Below are positions 60,721 to 64,000 of a stretch of 64,000 nucleotides of DNA, in pieces. The notes beneath the pieces are model-generated. The model did not search any database and had not been told where the DNA came from. It saw only the letters and a program-made list of their open reading frames with translations. How positions within the stretch are numbered: position 1 is the first letter of the stretch; the number at the start of each line of letters is the position of its first letter. Origin of the DNA: Lachnospiraceae bacterium (lineage in GTDB: Bacteria; Bacillota_A; Clostridia; Lachnospirales; Lachnospiraceae); NCBI GenBank assembly GCA_021770615.1, contig JAETQR010000022.1, positions 1 to 64,000 on the forward strand, read 5' to 3'. Made by a program: the position numbers and the translations under genes.

Positions 60721-61767
60721 TTACCTTTGCACAGAATCCTCCATAAACTTATTTCTCAACTGACCACAGGCAGCATTGATATCGCTTCCCATCTCTCTGC
60801 GTACCGTAACATTGATCCTGTTTTTTTCAAGCACTTTCTTAAACTCTTTTATATTCTCTTCTCTGGATCGCCTGGTCTCCCTCTCCCTGACTTCATTTAA
60901 CGGAATCAGATTGATATGACAGTTCATTCCCCTGCACCGTCTCACAAGCTCCATCGCATGAGCTCTCTGATCGTTTACTCCATTGATCATACTGTACTCA
61001 AACGTGATCCTTCTCCCTGTATATTCAATATATTCCTGACAGACAGAAAAAATCTCATCGATGCTGTATTTATTTGCCACCGGCATCGTTTTCCTGCGGA
61101 TCTCATCATTTGGCGCATGCAGACTGACTGCCAGTGTAATCTGAAATTTCTCCTGCATAAGATCCCGCATCTTATCCACCAGCCCACAGGTCGAAACCGT
61201 TATATTCCGCTGGCTGATGCATATCCCCTTCTCATCTGACAAAAGCCGGATAAACCGGATCAGATTTTCATAATTATCAAGTGGCTCACCCATCCCCATA
61301 ACGATCACATTGGAAACACGCTCCCCTGTCTCCCTCTGTATCTCATAAATCTGGGACAGCATCTCTCCGGCGCTCAGATTCCTCTCCAGCCCTTTTAAAG
61401 TAGATGCACAAAACGTGCATCCCATGCGGCATCCAACCTGCGAAGAAATACACACGCTGTTCCCGTGATGATATTTCATCCACACGCTCTCCACCACATT
61501 TCCATCTTCCAGTAAAAATAAATATTTTGCCGTGTCCCCCACTCTGGAAACCTGCTTTTTTGCGATCTGTACCCCGGAGATCACATATTTTTCCGCCAGT
61601 TCTTCCCTGAATTTTTTCGGAAGATTCCCCATTTCATCAAACGACGTCACCTGTTTGTTATGTACCCACTCAAAGAGCTGCTTCCCCCGGAATGCCTTTT
61701 CCCCGCACTCCCCGGCAAGCGTAATCATCTCTTCTACCGTAAAACTCCGTAAATCCATTTGTTTCAT
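60721..61767 (-). CDS. rlmN: Dual-specificity RNA methyltransferase (m2A2503 23S rRNA / m2A37 tRNA)
   Basis: A 348-aa radical SAM enzyme. Marks: GEKAFRGKQLFEWVHNK, the radical SAM cluster in QVGCRMGCTFCASTLKG, NVIVMGMGEPLDNYENLIR and INLIPLNEVRERETRRSREE. The C-terminal Cys of RlmN is in DINAACGQLRNK. It methylates A2503 of 23S rRNA and some tRNAs. GGGAGA lies 6 bases before ATG 61767; the longer upstream frame lacks a ribosome site. Confidence 0.95.
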   Translation of the reverse strand: MKQMDLRSFTVEEMITLAGECGEKAFRGKQLFEWVHNKQVTSFDEMGNLPKKFREELAEKYVISGVQIAKKQVSRVGDTAKYLFLLEDGNVVESVWMKYHHGNSVCISSQVGCRMGCTFCASTLKGLERNLSAGEMLSQIYEIQRETGERVSNVIVMGMGEPLDNYENLIRFIRLLSDEKGICISQRNITVSTCGLVDKMRDLMQEKFQITLAVSLHAPNDEIRRKTMPVANKYSIDEIFSVCQEYIEYTGRRITFEYSMINGVNDQRAHAMELVRRCRGMNCHINLIPLNEVRERETRRSREENIKEFKKVLEKNRINVTVRREMGSDINAACGQLRNKFMEDSVQR

Positions 61768-61866
61768 TCTGATCTCCCTTGTTTCGTTTTCACAAATAAA
61801 ACCACCGCAAAGCCCCCCTCTATAAAATAACACTTGTGAAACCAGTGAAAGCAAGGCTGGCGGTAT

Positions 61867-61986
61867 GGTGGGGTTCCCTTTTTACAACCTTCCAAACCCG
61901 CTGGTACTTAAACAGCGTATTTTGCTGTTTTTGTACCACTGCGTGGTTTGGCGAGCGAAAGCGTGTTGTAAAAAGGGAACCCCACC
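61867..61986. repeat. Long cruciform inverted repeat between rsmB and rlmN
   Basis: The outer arms (61867-61888 and 61965-61986) are exact 22-base inverted copies, starting GGTGGGGTTCCC. Inside, CCAAAC/GTTTGG, TGGTAC/GTACCA and AACAGC/GCTGTT continue as a nested imperfect stem. It could be a small MITE-like repeat or an mRNA processing element that separates rsmB from rlmN. No coding frame in it is credible. Confidence 0.8.
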
Positions 61987-62009
61987 AGCCCGCCCCCTTT
62001 TTCACCTTT

Positions 62010-63389
62010 TCACACCTTCTCAAATCTCGCCACAAAAAACCCGTCCCCCTTATGGATCCCCGGCAGGATCTGCAGCATCCCGGCCTTCGTCATCTTATTC
62101 TTAAGTCCCTCCGGAAGATACTCATCAATGCCCACCGCCTTAAATGGCAGTTCTTCCACGATCCACTCTGCATTTTCCTCATTTTCTGCGGGATTTACCG
62201 TACATGTGCTATAAATAAGTGTCCCGCCGGGCTTTAACATCTTCTCTGCCCCTGCCACGATCTCTCTCTGGAGTTTCCTCAGACTGGCCGCATGTTTCAT
62301 GGCTTCATATTTGATCTCCGGCTTTCTGCCGATAACGCCGATTCCGGAGCAGGGTACATCTGCGATGATAACATCCGCTTTTTCGTACCATTCTTCATCC
62401 AAGGCAGTTGCATCCCATATTTTTATCCCGATATTTTCTACGCCTAATCTCTCGGCATTTTCCCGTATTTTTATAATCTTTTTTTCCGAGACATCCCTTG
62501 CGCTGACAAACCCTTTTCCTTTTAACCGGTCCACCGCATGAAACGTTTTCCCGCCCGGACTGCTGCATACATCCACTACTACATCACCCGGTTTTATCCC
62601 GGAGACGAGAACCGGAAGCATGGAACTGACATCCTGTACGATAAAATGCCCTTCCCGAAATCCCGGAAGTGCGTCCACCCGGTCAAAATTCTGAATCTGA
62701 AAAACACCTTCCATATACCCGCATGGCTGTACGAGAACTCCGGCCGACATTAATTCCTCTTTCACCTGGCCGGCACTGGCATTCATCGTCTGCACCCGGA
62801 TCGTCACCGGACTGTCCTCATAAAACGATGCCGCTATTTTCTCGGTTGTTCTTCTCCCATAGGCATCGGTCAACATGTCCACAAGTTCTTCCGGCATGGA
62901 ATACAAAAAAGACAACCGTTGCTTCTCCGTCCGCATATCGGCAAGTAATTCTTTCTCTAATACGTCTGCATCTGTCCTCGCCAGATTCCTCAGTACCCCG
63001 TTTACGACTCCTGACAGATTCTGATATTTTTTCTTTTTGGCCAGTTTCACCATCTCATTACAGGTCGCAGACTCCGGCACCGAATCCATATACAGGATCT
63101 CATAAGCTCCCATGCGAAGGATTGTCCGGATCACTGGTCTCATCTTTTTCATTGGCGTTTTTAAAAAATGGTCCAGCATGGCGTCTAATTCCAAGGCCCG
63201 CTCGATGGTCCCATAAGAAAGCCGGCGCACAAAACTTTTTTCCTGCTTTGTAAACGCCATCTTCCGGACTTCTCCTGATGCCCCATGGCCTCCCGCCGGT
63301 TCTCTCTCTACCGCTCTGTGAAACCATTCATCACTGTGCTCTCCATTTTCAAGCACCCCGTAGACGATGTCAAAAGCAATCCCTCTCAC
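62010..63389 (-). CDS. rsmB: 16S rRNA m5C967 methyltransferase
   Basis: A 459-aa protein with an N-terminal NusB-like RNA-binding domain (about 1-150: SYGTIERALELDAMLDHFLK, MGAYEILYMDSVPESATCNE) and a C-terminal SAM-dependent domain. DVCSSPGGKTFHAVD is the SAM site, ADVPCSGIGVIGRKPEIKYE one catalytic Cys and IYSTCTVNPAENEENAEW the other. It methylates C967 of 16S rRNA. The start is GTG with AGGAG 7 bases ahead, overlapping the fmt stop by 4 bases. Confidence 0.95.
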   Translation of the reverse strand: MRGIAFDIVYGVLENGEHSDEWFHRAVEREPAGGHGASGEVRKMAFTKQEKSFVRRLSYGTIERALELDAMLDHFLKTPMKKMRPVIRTILRMGAYEILYMDSVPESATCNEMVKLAKKKKYQNLSGVVNGVLRNLARTDADVLEKELLADMRTEKQRLSFLYSMPEELVDMLTDAYGRRTTEKIAASFYEDSPVTIRVQTMNASAGQVKEELMSAGVLVQPCGYMEGVFQIQNFDRVDALPGFREGHFIVQDVSSMLPVLVSGIKPGDVVVDVCSSPGGKTFHAVDRLKGKGFVSARDVSEKKIIKIRENAERLGVENIGIKIWDATALDEEWYEKADVIIADVPCSGIGVIGRKPEIKYEAMKHAASLRKLQREIVAGAEKMLKPGGTLIYSTCTVNPAENEENAEWIVEELPFKAVGIDEYLPEGLKNKMTKAGMLQILPGIHKGDGFFVARFEKV

Positions 63390-64000
63390 AATTTTTCTCC
63401 TGTTTCAATCTTCATGCCACGCAAAAAGTCCCCGGCCGGCATTCTCTTTTTTCCCTCAAGCTGAACTTCACATAAGTTTAAAAGACCGTCTCCTGTCTGG
63501 ATACTGAAACTATCTTTTGACACTTCCGCCACCGTGCCACAGTCAAATTCCGTATTCCGCCTGACAACCTGCGCCTTCCATACCTTAAGCATCTTTCCAC
63601 GGAAATACGTATAGGTGCCTGGCCACGAATTCAGACCCCTCACATACCGTTCCAGTTTCTCCGCATCCCATGAAAAATCCATCTTCCCGGTCTCTTTCGT
63701 AAGCATTTTCGCATACGTACTCTTTTCATCCTCCTGCGGAACCGGTTTTAGCGTACCATTTCCCGCCTGCTCGAGCGTCTCTAAAAGAAGAGGGCCTCCA
63801 AGTTCCGATAACCGTTCAAAAAGGCTCTCTCCTGTCTCGTCCGGATCGATCACAAACTCCTTTTTCAGGAGAATATCACCGGTATCCAGTCCGGCATCCA
63901 TCTGCATCGTTGTCACGCCGGTCTTTTCATCCCCTTCTAAGATCGACCACTGGATCGGGGCTGCTCCCCTCCACCTCGGAAGCAGGGAGGCATGGACATT
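63386..64000 (-). CDS. fmt: Methionyl-tRNA formyltransferase, C-terminal part (cut by window edge)
   Basis: The frame is open to the window edge and reads NVHASLLPRWRGAAPIQWSI near the edge, the conserved Fmt motif after the catalytic Asn-His-Asp region. It continues GVTTMQMDAGLDTGDILLKK and the C-terminal tRNA-binding domain (SWPGTYTYFRGKMLKVWKAQ). Fmt formylates initiator Met-tRNA. About 205 residues are visible; the N-terminal hydrolase half lies outside. It leads the run fmt-rsmB-rlmN. Confidence 0.95.
   Translation of the reverse strand, partial: NVHASLLPRWRGAAPIQWSILEGDEKTGVTTMQMDAGLDTGDILLKKEFVIDPDETGESLFERLSELGGPLLLETLEQAGNGTLKPVPQEDEKSTYAKMLTKETGKMDFSWDAEKLERYVRGLNSWPGTYTYFRGKMLKVWKAQVVRRNTEFDCGTVAEVSKDSFSIQTGDGLLNLCEVQLEGKKRMPAGDFLRGMKIETGEKL

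Noticed and set aside
61820..62237. Open frames on both strands over the rsmB-rlmN gap
   Set aside because: They are made by the long inverted repeat or lie antisense to rsmB; the protein text is low in coding character.

Overview
The window looks like the chromosome of a Gram-positive gut anaerobe of the Lachnospiraceae/Clostridia type. The reasons are AGGAGG ribosome sites with short operon gaps, the order fmt-rsmB-rlmN-stp-prkC-rsgA-rpe, several LytTR/GHKL two-component pairs, secreted flavodoxin-like proteins, and a raffinose/melibiose cluster with a full Leloir set. Most genes lie on the minus strand. No rRNA, tRNA or CRISPR array was seen.

Bases 1-15,300 are an accessory region full of mobile-element debris. 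It opens with the 5' end of a group II intron and a hairpin-rich element, then two VOC proteins and a PPOX protein. Next come a broken AraC gene, RhuM, a truncated DUF1016 gene over a helicase remnant, and two decayed copies of an integrase/DUF6262 module. Between these copies sits an apparently intact minus-strand operon of a 67-aa membrane protein, an AbiTii protein and an Mrr-like PDDEXK nuclease. It has a near-consensus sigma-A promoter followed at once by a near-perfect CIRCE (HrcA) operator. The membrane protein and AbiTii carry the same short motif at opposite termini. This is the best candidate for an undescribed defence system. A ParM-like gene cut by integrase sequence, an XRE regulator and small element genes follow. 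Then comes a large HTH-methyltransferase-YbaK-like fusion, divergent from a TRIC-type channel gene.

Bases 15,400-39,500 are mainly signalling and cell-surface genes. They include secreted flavodoxins, some broken. A four-gene operon encodes an HD-GYP regulator, two hybrid kinases (one with a C-terminal DegV domain) and a solute-binding lipoprotein without permeases. There are two LytTR/GHKL pairs, a type I toxin-antitoxin locus, a 1,458-aa surface protein, a chemoreceptor and a MerR-CMD-cytochrome operon. Three paired direct repeats of a GGCAGR type lie upstream of promoters and may be LytTR operators.

Bases 39,500-52,450 hold an alpha-galactoside cluster. It has an AraC regulator, a sugar ABC importer without its own ATPase, a GH36 alpha-galactosidase, a GH13 sucrose-active enzyme, GalK, GalE, GalT and fructokinase. 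Together these would import raffinose-type sugars and send galactose, glucose and fructose into glycolysis. Bases 52,450-64,000 hold another flavodoxin, an Fe-S aldo/keto reductase, a PAS chemoreceptor-like protein and the conserved housekeeping operon, which runs off the right edge inside fmt.
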